From Sarocladium kiliense (taxonomy: Eukaryota; Ascomycota; Sordariomycetes; Hypocreales; Sarocladiaceae): DNA of 64,000 nucleotides. Under the pieces are notes generated by a model. That model was not told the origin of the DNA, searched no databases, and saw only the letters and a program-made list of their open reading frames with translations. Positions 33,982-45,142 of this stretch are shown piece after piece; the first letter of the stretch is position 1, and every line of letters begins with the position of its first letter. Made by a program: the position numbers and the translations under genes. The stretch is from assembly GCA_030734395.1 (NCBI GenBank), contig JAUZTG010000029.1, forward strand, positions 930,001-994,000, written 5' to 3'.

Positions 33982-36459
33982 ATGGCGGACGAGGTTTACG
34001 ACGGTGCCGTTGGTATCGATCTGGGTGAGTTCTGACCGCTTGCGCGGAGACCTGGGGCGCCTCGATGCAAGAGATGCCTCACGATCCAGTTGCGCATCTT
34101 CCAAAATCAAGAAGAACCCTCCAGACTGACCTCTTCCTCTCTTCTTCAGGTACCACCTACTCTTGCGTCGCCACCTACGAGGGCACCAATGTCGAGATCA
34201 TCGCCAACGAGCAGGGTTCTTTCACCACCCCTTCATTCGTCTCTTTCACCGAGAAGGAGCGTCTGATCGGTGAGGCCGCCAAGAACAATGCTGCCATGAA
34301 CCCCGTCAACACCGTCTTCGACGCCAAGTGAGTTTGTTCTGCTGGCTGGCCGCTGGCTGGCCGTTGCAAAAAGCGAGGGCGCTGTTGCTGACCGCATATC
34401 CCTCGCACAGGCGCCTTATCGGCCGTCGTTTCGATGACCCCACCGTCAAGAAGGACATCGAGTCCTGGCCCTTCAAGATCGTCGATGACAACGGTCAGCC
34501 CAAGATTGAGGTTGACTACCTCGGCGAGAAGAAGCAGTTCTCCGCCCAGGAGATCTCCTCCATGGTTCTCCTCAAGGTACGCATACCCGCCACCACTAGG
34601 TCTCCTGCGCGAGATGCGAGCAATTCAAATTGCCAGAATTCAGATCACTAACAATCCCACAGATGAAGGAGATTGCTGAGACCAAGCTCGGCAAGAAGGT
34701 TGAGAAGGCTGTCATCACTGTCCCCGCCTACTTCAACGACAACCAGCGTCAGGCCACCAAGGATGCCGGTGCCATCGCTGGCCTCAACGTCCTCCGTATC
34801 ATCAACGAGCCCACTGCCGCTGCTATTGCCTACGGTCTCGGTGCTGGCAAGTCCGAGAAGGAGCGCAACGTCCTGATCTACGATCTCGGTGGTGGTACTT
34901 TCGATGTCTCCCTCCTCAACATCCAGGGCGGTGTCTTCACCGTCAAGGCTACGGCGGGCGATACGCACCTAGGGGGGCAAGAGTAACTATTTTACCTCAA
35001 GATAAATCTGGCAAGGCAAGAACTGACAATCAATAGTTTCGATACCAACCTGCTTGACCACTGCAAGCGTGAGTTCACCCGCAAGGCCAAGAAGGACCTC
35101 AGCGGCGACGCCCGCGCTCTGCGCCGTCTCCGAACCGCTTGCGAGCGTGCCAAGCGTACCCTCTCCAGCGGTGCCCAGGCCACCATTGAGATCGACTCTC
35201 TCTTCGATGGTGAGGATTTCACCATGACCATCACCCGTGCCCGTTTCGAGGACCTTAACGCCAAGGCCTTCTCCGGCACCCTCGAGCCTGTCGCCCAGGT
35301 CCTCAAGGATGCTGCTATTGAGAAGAGCGGCGTCGACGAGATCGTCCTTGTCGGTGGTTCCACCCGTATTCCCCGTATCCAGAAGCTCCTCACCGAGTTC
35401 TTCGACGGCAAGAAGCTCGAGAAGAGCATCAACCCCGATGAGGCTGTCGCCTACGGTGCCGCCGTCCAGGCTGGTATCCTCTCCGGCAAGGCCACCTCCG
35501 CCGAGACCTCCGACCTCCTCCTCCTCGATGTCTGCCCTCTCTCCCTTGGTGTCGCCATGGAGGGTAACATCTTCGCTCCCGTTGTTCCCCGTGGCAACAC
35601 CGTCCCCTGCTTGAAGAAGAGGTAAGTTACTATTTACACCATGTTGACTGTCGCTGTGTAAGAAGAGCCTGCCTATTTGGGTGCATATCTGGGTTCCTAT
35701 TTGTATACCTATTTGGGTACCTATCTTGGACCTATTGTGCTTGCCTATTCTGGATTTTCAGGGTCCTCATCTTACACAGCACTGTCGCGGGGTGACCCAC
35801 TCCTGACCATTCCTGGACACTCGACTGACTTGTAATCACAGGACTTTCACGACAGTTGCGGACAACCAGCAGACCGTCCAGTTCCCCGTCTACCAGGGTG
35901 AGCGTGTCAACTGTGAGGACAACACCTCTCTCGGAGAGTTCACTCTCGCCCCCATCCCTCCCATGCGCGCTGGTGAGGCCGTCCTCGAGTGTGTCTTCGA
36001 GGTCGACGTCAACGGTATCCTCAAGGTCACCGCCACCGAGAAGACCTCCGGCCGCAGCGCCAACATCACCATCACCAACTCCGTCGGCAAGCTCAGCACC
36101 GCTGAGATCGAGAAGATGGTCAGCGGTATGTCTTTCCCTTTAACCTTCACACTCTGTACCCTATAGAACACTTCACTGACAGCTCCACAGATGCCGAGGC
36201 TTTCAAGTCCAACGACGAGGCCTTCAGCAAGAAGTTCGAGGCCAAGCAGCAGCTCGAGTCCTACATCGGCCGTGTCGAGGAGATCGTCTCCGACCCGACC
36301 CTCTCCCTCAAGCTCAAGCGTGGCCAGAAGGAGAAGATCGAGAGCACCATCAGCGACGCCATGGCTGCCCTCGAGCTCGGCGACTCCACCGCCGAGGACC
36401 TCAAGAAGCAGGAGCTCGCCCTCAAGCGTCTCGTCACCAAGGCCATGTCCTCGCGATAA
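33982..36459 (+). CDS. SSB1: Ribosome-associated Hsp70 chaperone, SSB type
   Basis: Seven exons: 33982..34024, 34150..34327, 34411..34576, 34663..34982, 35037..35621, 35842..36125, 36191..36459; 1845 nt, 614 residues. SSB binds nascent chains at the ribosome with the RAC co-chaperones. It is SSB rather than SSA by its length, its start (MADEVYDGAVGIDLGTTYSC), GAGKSEKERNVLIYDLGGGTFDVSLL, and a C-terminus ending VTKAMSSR instead of the EEVD of cytosolic SSA proteins. The ATPase domain is about 1-385, the substrate-binding domain 390-505, and a short helical lid ends the protein. Codon use is highly biased (C-ending), as expected for an abundant protein, except at 34950-34982. Intron 5 is 220 bases and holds a period-12 array. 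Confidence 0.95.
35672..35755 (+). repeat. 12-base-period CCTATTTGGGTA array inside SSB intron 5
   Basis: Seven imperfect units start at 35672, 35684, 35696, 35708, 35720, 35731 and 35744 with core CCTATT. Same period and core as the array at 33097-33300, in the opposite orientation. It makes this the longest intron of the gene. An extra TTTTCAG just after the array is a possible alternative acceptor. Confidence 0.8.
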
Positions 36460-37080
36460 GCATATCACCCCCAAACTTGTTCCAATCAAAACCGGCGCGG
36501 GTGTTGCTTTTTAGTTGAGTATGGCATGAAGTACTGAGATGGTGCGGGGAGAGAAGCCGGCAAACAGCTTTCCCCCCAGGATAAAGAAATGATGTATCTC
36601 TCAAGAAGAAGAAGAAATATCATGTTGCAGTTCTTTCCTTTGTTCAACCATTTTTCTTTTTTTTTTCTACAAGAGTCTGCTTTCTCGGCGAACACCAGGG
36701 CTTTTGCGAGGTCGGGGGCCAGGATAGACACAAACCTAGGGAAAAGGTCATTGCTCTCCAAGAGGCCCCTATCTATCAAAATGAAAAGTTTGTTCTCTTT
36801 AGGAACTCAAATTGTCACAGATGAATCACGTGAATGCCTGATGATGACGCGGCTGAAGCGGTGCCCACGAACTCGCGGGTTGGGGAGCATGTTCTGAGCA
36901 AGCCTGCTGCCCATCTGAATCTTGATATATTGCACGGGAGCAAGGTGCATTTCTGTACAGCTCATGCTGCTTCGAGGATTACGACCTCAACCGTTGACTG
37001 AAAGTATGACTTCACCTATGCGACCTACAAGACATTTCCCTACATACCCTTGCGCAAGCAACCTAACGCCACCCCAATCC
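36460..37080. other. Intergenic region
   Basis: Contains the SSB 3' end and the 3' side of the convergent gene at 37081-39858. No further gene seen. Confidence 0.65.
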
Positions 37081-39858
37081 TCAACCGTGCTTGGAGAAGA
37101 AAACTGCGAGAACGATGACCAACACTGGATAGAGAACCACTTCCACGATGAGCTGGTATTTGAGCATGGCCCGCTGCTCGTGTGTAAGACGGTGGCGCAT
37201 TCCATACGTGTACCACGAAATGGTGGAATCAAACATACGCCACAAAGCCAACAGGCCGATGAGCGGGAAGATGATCGTCAAGAATACGACGCTGGCGAAC
37301 AACATCCGCTGCCGCCGGTCCTGGTTGTCATCCATATCCCGGCGGAAGAGAATGTCTTCCCGCGCTGAGATGAGGTCTGTTTGGGAGGGCCCGAAATAGT
37401 CGGGGTCTTGAATTCCCATGGGATACATCTGGGGCAACCTGCCTCGCATACTAGACAGTGTGCGATGTCGCGAGGCCCCATGGCCAAGAATTGATGTGCC
37501 GTCGTAACCCATTGTGCGATACCAGGAACTGCTGGGGAGCGATGTTCCTTGACTCCACTGCGGTGTCCTTAAAATAGCCGACGAGTGGGTTTGTTCGTCC
37601 GTCATTGAATCATCGACTGGAAAGCTGGTCAGCTGTGATCAGGGCAGAAAGTATTCGAGACTCACATGTTCGACGTTGGGGTGCATCAAAGCACGGCAGA
37701 GGCGGAGGGAGTGGAGGAACAATGGCATCAAAGCTCCCCTGACGGTATGCACCTGGTGTGTCTGGCCTATGAGTCGACGCTACTGTACTCACGGTACCAT
37801 GTCGTGTCCGTGAGATAAAGGAGCCGGAAGGTTCTGTGTGATCTTCCTCACCACGCTCTCGACGAAAGTGTTGCAGCATAGCTGCCTCCGGTAGACTGAT
37901 GAGTGGGAAAGGCAGCTGTGGGATCTCGCTCAAGAAGACATCATGAGGAACATGGGTTTGTGTTGGAGAGCGCGTCGTCTCTTGAATGCCAGGACGGTAT
38001 AGAGGTTGATCGAAAACCGTTAGAGCAGGCTTCGGTGGCTCCCGGCCTAGGTTCTGTCGGATTCGAGACCAGCTGAACTTGTCTGTCTTGCTCATGGCGT
38101 CATAAGAGAAGGCGACCAAGTCCTCAGGTGGCTCTGAGTCGAGACTTTCGAAGCTGTGGCGCAAGGTATCCATCTCAAATATCTTGCTTCGACAATGCCG
38201 CTGGGCAATATCACCATTCCTGAAAGGGTTCGAGAAACGACGGATTGCGGATGCGGCGCGAGCCGCCTTCTGTGGAGTTTTGCGGCTGGCATTCTGCAAG
38301 AACCCTGGGTTACCGGGCTCTCTGAATTTGGGAATGAGTACCGGACGGTTTGTCTGCTTGTCGTTGCGCAGGTGGTATGACCCGGGATCTTCATCGTGCA
38401 CAGGGTGCTGGATGATTCGTTCGATGGAGCCATGGTCACACTGGCAGATGTGGTACTCGGAGGTGTCTGTGATATCCGCCAGACTGCTCCCTGTACCTTT
38501 GTCTGGACCAGCGAGAGCAAGGATTATGGCGTCATTTGCTCGTTCTGTTGTCACAGTCTGCCAGTCGGCTTCGGTAGTACCTTCGTTGCGGTGTTCCATG
38601 AGAGTTGCCAACCCACGGGGCTCTGTTGTTGCGCGTGGCCGCTCCGTGGAGGGCGGATCGTCGTTTCTGCCAACAGGGATCTTGACAGCATCGTCAACTT
38701 GCTATGTCGATCGTATGGCTGCCGAATGGTAGAACGAGGTCTGGTGCGAAGGCTTCATGATGTGCTGCTCAACATGAGACGCAATAGGATGGTGCTGCGA
38801 CAGAAGCCTAAAGTCACGAGGCACGTCGAACCGGTAGCGGTGGATTGAGGCGTCTGGTCTTGGATTCCCTTGAAGAACGTTGGCATACTCCTGGCTGTCG
38901 TACTTGAAAGGATCGTCGCTGATGCTGCTGGATGTCTTAGAACACGGGTTGATGTCCAGTGTGTCACAGACAACGGGGACCCCAGAGGGGGAGGTCAACA
39001 TGCGGATGCAACTGTGGCGGGGAAAGGCGCTTTTGTGAACCAGAGTAGGCGCATCCTGGCACTTGTCACCTTGAAGCTCGCTGTACAGGCTCGATGCGTC
39101 GAGAAGTGAGTCATGGCGAGCGACAGAAGGCTGCGCCGTTGCTTCAACGAGTCTCGGGCGGGAGAAGTTTGGTGGTATCATGATGGTCGTTCTTCTGGCG
39201 ACCGCTGGTGAGTATGATCCATTGTCGTTAGAAAGGAGTGAATCGACGTTCGATGGGAGACTAGCCTCGCCCAGCCTGCGGTCAACGGCAAGATCCAATT
39301 CGGGATACAGGTAGCGGTTATCGCTGCAAGGAAAGCGTGCAACACTAAATGAGGTATCGTCGTCCTGATTCTCGTCGTCGGCGGTTACGACTGTCTCCCA
39401 GTCGGACGGGGCTATTGCCGACTTGGTCGATGCGAGATGGGGGAAGGACCGACGACGGGTAGACAGTCGTCTTCCTAGAAGCGGCAAAGGTGTGGGCGGC
39501 CTTACAGAGGCATGAGCCCGTGGAGGATGAAGACGGAGACATGGATTGGTCTCGGGATGGAAGCCGGAGTGGAAGCCGGGAGTTTGGGAAGCCGTTGATG
39601 AAGACTGTAGCGCGTTATCTGGCTCCGGGGTTGAGTCCACGTCCGAGCAAGAAGCGAAGTCATTGCGAGAGGAAAGAGTGGTACTAGCTTGACTCGGTGC
39701 CTTGCTTGGATTCGTTGTGGCCAATCGGCTCTGTCGCGAGGAAGATGGCTACAAAGAGGCAGTTAGCTACAGGCTGGAGAAGACTGACTACTGCCAAGTA
39801 CGTAAAGTACCAGGGCATACAAGGTAGAACTGACAGATTCGAAGCGTGAAGCTGCCAT
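37081..39858 (-). CDS. Large disordered protein with two C-terminal membrane segments (fungal serine-rich type)
   Basis: Start ATG at 39858; exon 1 is 39811..39858 and exon 2 starts at 39748 (intron GTACTT..TTTGTAG with a GCTAAC branch). A second clear intron (GTGAGT..TTTCCAG, about 37610-37667) links the long middle frame to the last exon, which ends at 37081. Most of the protein is Ser/Pro/Arg-rich and disordered. The end has RRQRMLFASVVFLTIIFP and VVLYPVLVIVLAVFF membrane stretches around SWYTYGMRHRLT, a layout I recall from uncharacterised Pezizomycotina serine-rich proteins. Problem: an in-frame TAG at 38702-38704 splits the middle. Introns with poor donors (GTTGAG at 38774, or GTCTCA at 38780 with acceptor GGCAG) could remove it. 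A 54-base GTGAGT..CAG near 37750-37805 may be another intron. Exact exon set uncertain. Confidence 0.65.
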
Positions 39859-41055
39859 AGCGGCGTCCGTCGATTATGATTCGAGTCGACAAACTGACAC
39901 CCGCACGACCCGTCCCTTTCCCGTGTTTGAATGCGGATGGCAGGCCACGAGGAACGGATGGCCAAGCCGAGACGTGCTACTTGGATGAGAGCTGGTCAAT
40001 CACTAAGCGGGAAGATCGGAAAAGACAATAAACGAGAGGGAACGTGGACCTAGAGGGCCACAGACGGGAGGTTGTGACGCAGCGTGATGACGAAATGGGA
40101 GAAACAACGCGAGAACGCGAGATGAACGCGTGTTTAGATTTGAGCCTCACGGCATGGATTTGGAAATCAACAAGTCCTTGAAGCAGAAACGAGGTTGTGG
40201 TTGAGGCTGAGGCTGGTGATGACACCCGGCCGGCAGCTGGTGCAGGTGGCTAGCAGGAGTTGAGATGATTCACAGGGTTTGTCGTCACTGAAGGCAGCGG
40301 ATGGCGCTGTCAGATAGTGGTTACACCTCTGAAGCGCCATATCAGGTGATCGATACCTGCAGCTGTTTGCCGCCATGGCCTTCCGAGGAGTCATGGTAAC
40401 ACTCATCCTATTGGCGCTCGTTGATATGGGTATAGTGTGCGGATGTTTGGTGTCTGACTGCGACTTCACCCCCTAGAGAAAACAACTCCATATCACTTGC
40501 GAACAGGGAATCCTCTGGATACAGTACTAGCAAACACTACGAGCAGACGTTGCCGATAACCCACCCGAGTTGAATTAGGAGGAGGAGCAACTGTCGTTGA
40601 AACGGCCTACGAAACAACGGCGTAAAGCCAGGAGAAAATTCATGTGGAAATGCCATGCAACCCACGACGCACATTTATCAGCAGAATCCCATCCAAGACC
40701 AAAACCCCTCCATATCTCGATCGACAAATTCCAGGCACTTCTCTCTCTGATTAAATGCCCCTCCCAAGGCCCAATGGCGGGGTCCCGGACTACTCCACCT
40801 GCTGTCGTTCCACTGTAGTCAGGCAGCCCACCACTGAAACTCCGACCGCGAACTCCCCTCCTCCATGATCCAGACACGAGCTACTCGGATCTGCGTCTTG
40901 TGCGCTTCTTTTGTGGCTCTCCTGAAGTATGCGAGAGCTTTGAAGATTTCCGACCTTTGTTTGCTTTCTTCTCCTGCAGCGTTCCCGTCTTCTCCTGTTG
41001 CGCGCTCGCCAAGCTTCTTCGATAGCTATCCCGGCAACCCTGGTCACGATGCGCC
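39859..41055. promoter_or_regulatory. Divergent region between the serine-rich-type gene and the F-box gene
   Basis: 1.2 kb with only short, non-protein-like open frames. Presumably holds both promoters. No TATA box stands out. Confidence 0.55.
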
Positions 41056-43037
41056 ATGGCTTCGCCGGAACGTCCACCTTCGGGCTGGGATGACTTGCCA
41101 GACGAGATCTTCCTACAGCTTTTAGCATGTTCGTCTCGCACCTGGATCCCTCAATCTAGTCAGACTCCCTCCTGACTCCCCTGACAGATCTCAGTCCATA
41201 CGACATCACCCAACTACAGCAAGTCTCGCGCCGATTACGGAAGATATGTCGGGACGACGAACTTTGGAAGCGCCACTGCTTCGATGAGTCGCCATGGTAC
41301 CAGGCTATGGAGATCCGTCGCTCCGTGCGCCTGGCTGGCCTGGCTTCCGACCCGGAGTCCCACGATGATGATAACCGCTTCTTGCCAGAGGCCGATAGCG
41401 CCGACCTTCGGACTTCCCGGTATCGCCGCTTGCAGGACATGGCGAACTGGGACCCGACTTTCCCTGGCGAACGGGTATCTTGGTACGACGAATACATACA
41501 GAGGAACGGCCCTACATCAGTCAATTGGTTCGACAGTCCACGCCACTACGAAGCAGGCGAACATACGTTGGTCGAAGCGCGGGGTCTAGCTTTATATGCG
41601 CCGAACGATGGAGATGGCGCCAATGGAGATATGCTTGCAGTGTCACCCCTTGATGACGGATCAGTATGTCTGTGGGACGTACGAGGCAACCGTGGCAAGC
41701 AAGGGGGCATTCTGGCTCAGAGTGCACCGGACATCCTCTTCATCGACGGACCAGGAAGTGGCAATGCGCGACGCTCCAAAAAGGTGGACACTGGTGTCAC
41801 AGATTGCGTCAGCGTCAATCACTTCGGTCATAAGGCCTTCTTCGCTGTTCAGAGTCGTATGTCAAGTGGTCCAGGTTCCCAGTTTAACACCACCTAACTG
41901 TGCTTCGTAGATCTTATCGAGGTCGACCTGAACCGTCTCGAGGTCGTTGACAGAGAATCCTTCGAGTGGTCTATCACAGCACTATCGCCCGTTCACGACG
42001 GCTGCCCGATCACAGTCGGGACATCACTTGGCATACACCTCCACGACTTCCGGCAGAGGGCCAGGGTGAGGAAAGAAGCTGCCGAGCGCCTTGACAACCG
42101 GCCCTACCGCGTCATTTTCGACAATGAGCCTCTTCCGCCCTACGCATCTCTGTCACAGCCAACGCCCGTCAGCATCTTACATCTACCGAAGGCAGGTGCA
42201 CAAAACGGCGTAACAGACGATATTTACGTCTCTGGTAGATTTACAAGTATCCTGCACTACGACCGGCGCAAGTTCCCGAGTATTGTTGATTCTATCCACT
42301 CAGGGGCCATGATCAATACTCTTGCCGCGCTGCCCTATCCATTTTCCACTGTTGAAAGTGAGGTACGGCGCTATGGCGAGTTCTCGGCTGAGCGAGCGAG
42401 AGAGCTGCGACATGCACACGAGGGACAAACGATTATTGCGGGAGGCGCATACAATACCAAGGGCTCGTTAGAGATTTACGGCTTGAGTTCCTCGCCGGAG
42501 GCGACGGGTGTTGCCGATGGGAAGCTGACGAAGAATTCAGTGCAGCAAAACCGTCAAACGGCAGCTTCTGCGTCGATTCTTTCACTGACAAATCACGGAA
42601 CCAAGATTGTCTTTTCAGACGGCAGCGGATTGATCAAGTGGTTCGAGCGAGATGGCACAACAGAGTGCCGACGAATGCGCATCGGTAGCAGCGATGCCCA
42701 AGCGATGAATGGCCGTTCCATCTTCGCTTCGATGCCGGCAACAGACGACCTGGCACGCAAGATCGTCTCAACAAGGGCTGCGGCTGGTCCAGCAGATTAC
42801 GGAGTTGAAGAGAGATCAAATAACGATAACATTGTGTTTTGGACAGGGGAGAAGCTTGGCATGGTCAGCTTCACGACATCACCCCTGTGGAATGAGGACG
42901 ATTTCAAGGATCCTCAAGAGGTCGAAGAAAGCAAGGAGGAGAAGGCGAGAGTGGAGTACACGAGTCAGATAAGAGACGCTCTACAGCGGCAGGCAGATGA
43001 GGTCACATTTGTGAGCAGGCTAGGATACGGGCCCTGA
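41056..43037 (+). CDS. F-box protein with WD40-like propeller
   Basis: Exons 41056..41128, 41188..41856 and 41911..43037; 1869 nt, 622 residues. The first intron (GTTCGT..CTGACAG) sits inside the F-box: exon 1 ends WDDLPDEIFLQLLA and exon 2 continues YLSPYDITQLQQVSRRLRKICRDDELWK. Residues ~110-560 carry propeller-like repeats (DGSVCLWDVRGN, GIHLHDFR, GLIKWFERDG). The C-terminus is acidic and helical. F-box proteins recruit substrates to SCF (Skp1-Cul1) ubiquitin ligases; the propeller would bind the substrate, which is unknown. Similar layout to fission-yeast Pof-type proteins. Start context gcgccATGg is good. Confidence 0.88.
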
Positions 43038-45142
43038 AGAGAATGAAAGGGGTTCAGCCCAAGCCATGCCGTATGATCGGCGTCAGTTAGGGAGCGCCGG
43101 GGATGGGTTTGCACCAGGAGTCCAGTTGAAGCTAAGGACCCGGTGGGTTCCTCGGAACGGTATGTTCCCGGCTTTCATGATAAGCGAAGCCAGCGATAAT
43201 CAGGGCGTTCTGTATTGGGCGCGAGACGATGAGCGCATCATCAGTTCGGGATGGGAAAGGACCGCTTAATGAATGATGAGACTCGGCATAAAAAGACACG
43301 GTATGGGTACAAAGACGGGACTGGGAAGTATCGGAGAACGTATCACGAAATGTGAGGCTAGACATGAAGGGGATACCCCAGCTCTGAGAAGCGAGTCATT
43401 GCACTGCATCGCTGACGATCCACCAACTTTCCTCTTCTGCCGAAACCTCATCACCGTACGATCATGTCATCGAATACGAAACGTATATCAAAACACATAT
43501 TACCACCAATGCAACATTGTGTATTCACCGGCCATGCCGTCATTCAATAATGGCACCTTGACTTCAGGCCGATGAAGCGGCGAGGCGGAAGCAGATCTGC
43601 CGCCATTTGATTGGCTACGAAGGTGCAGATTTGCAAGGCGGCCAATCAGGATGCGACGCGGAGGATTTCTAGCCAATGAACTGTGGCAGGCGGTTGTAGG
43701 AGGTGAGATCGTCGATTGGATGAAAAGGCATATGCACTGATGGGCAGATTGGGAAGGGTTTATTGAAATATGCATTGCGTGATTGATTGTATGCATGGAG
43801 AGAGTGTGTTGTGAATCCTTCTATCGCGAAGGATATGGTGTTGGCGTTGGTTTTTGGTGATGGTATGGTGGTAGTGGATGTGGGCGTCTTTCTGGACTAT
43901 CGAAGGGAACGGGCCGCCTTTAGACGGACTACAAGTGGAAGTTTCAACAAGTTCACCAAGGGCATTGGTTAATTGATAGGATAAGAAGTGCGATCGATCA
44001 TCGAATGGTGCAACTCACCATGTCTTGCCTCGAGTAATTCAAGCTCCGTGTTATCCGGATGTGCATGATGTACACCGATGGCACGTTCGCAACTCTGCTG
44101 CTCGGACATCCCCCTCACCAACTGCCTGTCGACCATCATATCTAAAACACACAGAGTCTTTCCAGGCCATCCGAATCCTCAGCCGCAAAGCTGGATCGGT
44201 TTTTCGAGCAGCCATCGTGACTCCGTTGCCATGCCAGACCGAGCCCATCGTAGCACACCGCTCTCCCAATGCCTGCCCCCCGGTCTGTCACTCACAAGCC
44301 CTTCTCCAACCAACCTTCCAATTACAAGGATCCCCTGTCACGCCTGCCACTTCTACTCTGTGTAAGGTTTCGTCTAACATTGTCTTCGTACATACAGTGC
44401 TTCCCTCAGGGCAAAGTCACTTCAAGACATCGCCCCTTACACACCCCACGCACCATGATTGCAAATCGATGCAGCTTTCAGTAGAACCAAGTCCTGCTGA
44501 ACCTGCAAGAAATGAGGCAACTGGAATCACTGGCTCCCATGACCGCCCAATGCATTGCATGCAATGCGCTGCAATGCAATGCGGCCGTCCCCTTTCACAG
44601 CTGCGGAACGTCCACTTGGCGGCGTGCGCTGGCATCTTCTCCACCAGTGACCTTCAGCCAGGAACCTACAGGCGATGAGGAGCCCGTCGGTCCCCCCCAA
44701 CCTTGTCTAGTATAAACTTTACTACTCCTGTCCAGGCTTGACCCTGTTTTCCATGCAGCGGTCTGCGATATGCCTTTTCCGCCTTCTTCTGAAATCTCGT
44801 CTGTTTGAACTTCTTCTTTGACGAGACTTCTTCCCTTAATCGTGTTTTGAATACTTTGCGCTGAAAGTCTTTGGACACTCGCTTGCCGCTGGCGCTTGCC
44901 TGCATACAGCTTCCCCGTTGGGCGTTGGGCGCTATTCGAGACCGACATCGCCCCCTCGCTCTTTGCCACCGCTTCTGCTTCTCCTCACCTTGCCTCGTGA
45001 CTTTCCTCATTTCATCCGGCATCTGATCACAAATATCAGACTGCTGGTCGACGAAACAGAATCATACAAACAGCCACGAATATCATCTCCAAGCCCTACT
45101 GAAGATTGGGCAAACGCTAGGGTTGGGGCAAGGTCATGCTCC
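43038..45142. other. Intergenic region with a 16-base palindrome
   Basis: 2.1 kb. A 217-codon plus-strand frame at 44025-44678 has no ATG start and a leader-like Pro/Ser/Thr/His composition, so it is not called. The GCATTGC-centred palindrome at 44552-44567 lies about 575 bases before the SprT-like start. The last few hundred bases are pyrimidine-rich leader. Confidence 0.55.

Noticed and set aside
44025..44678. 217-codon plus-strand open frame before the SprT-like gene
   Set aside because: No ATG at its start; composition like leader or low-complexity DNA; no motif.
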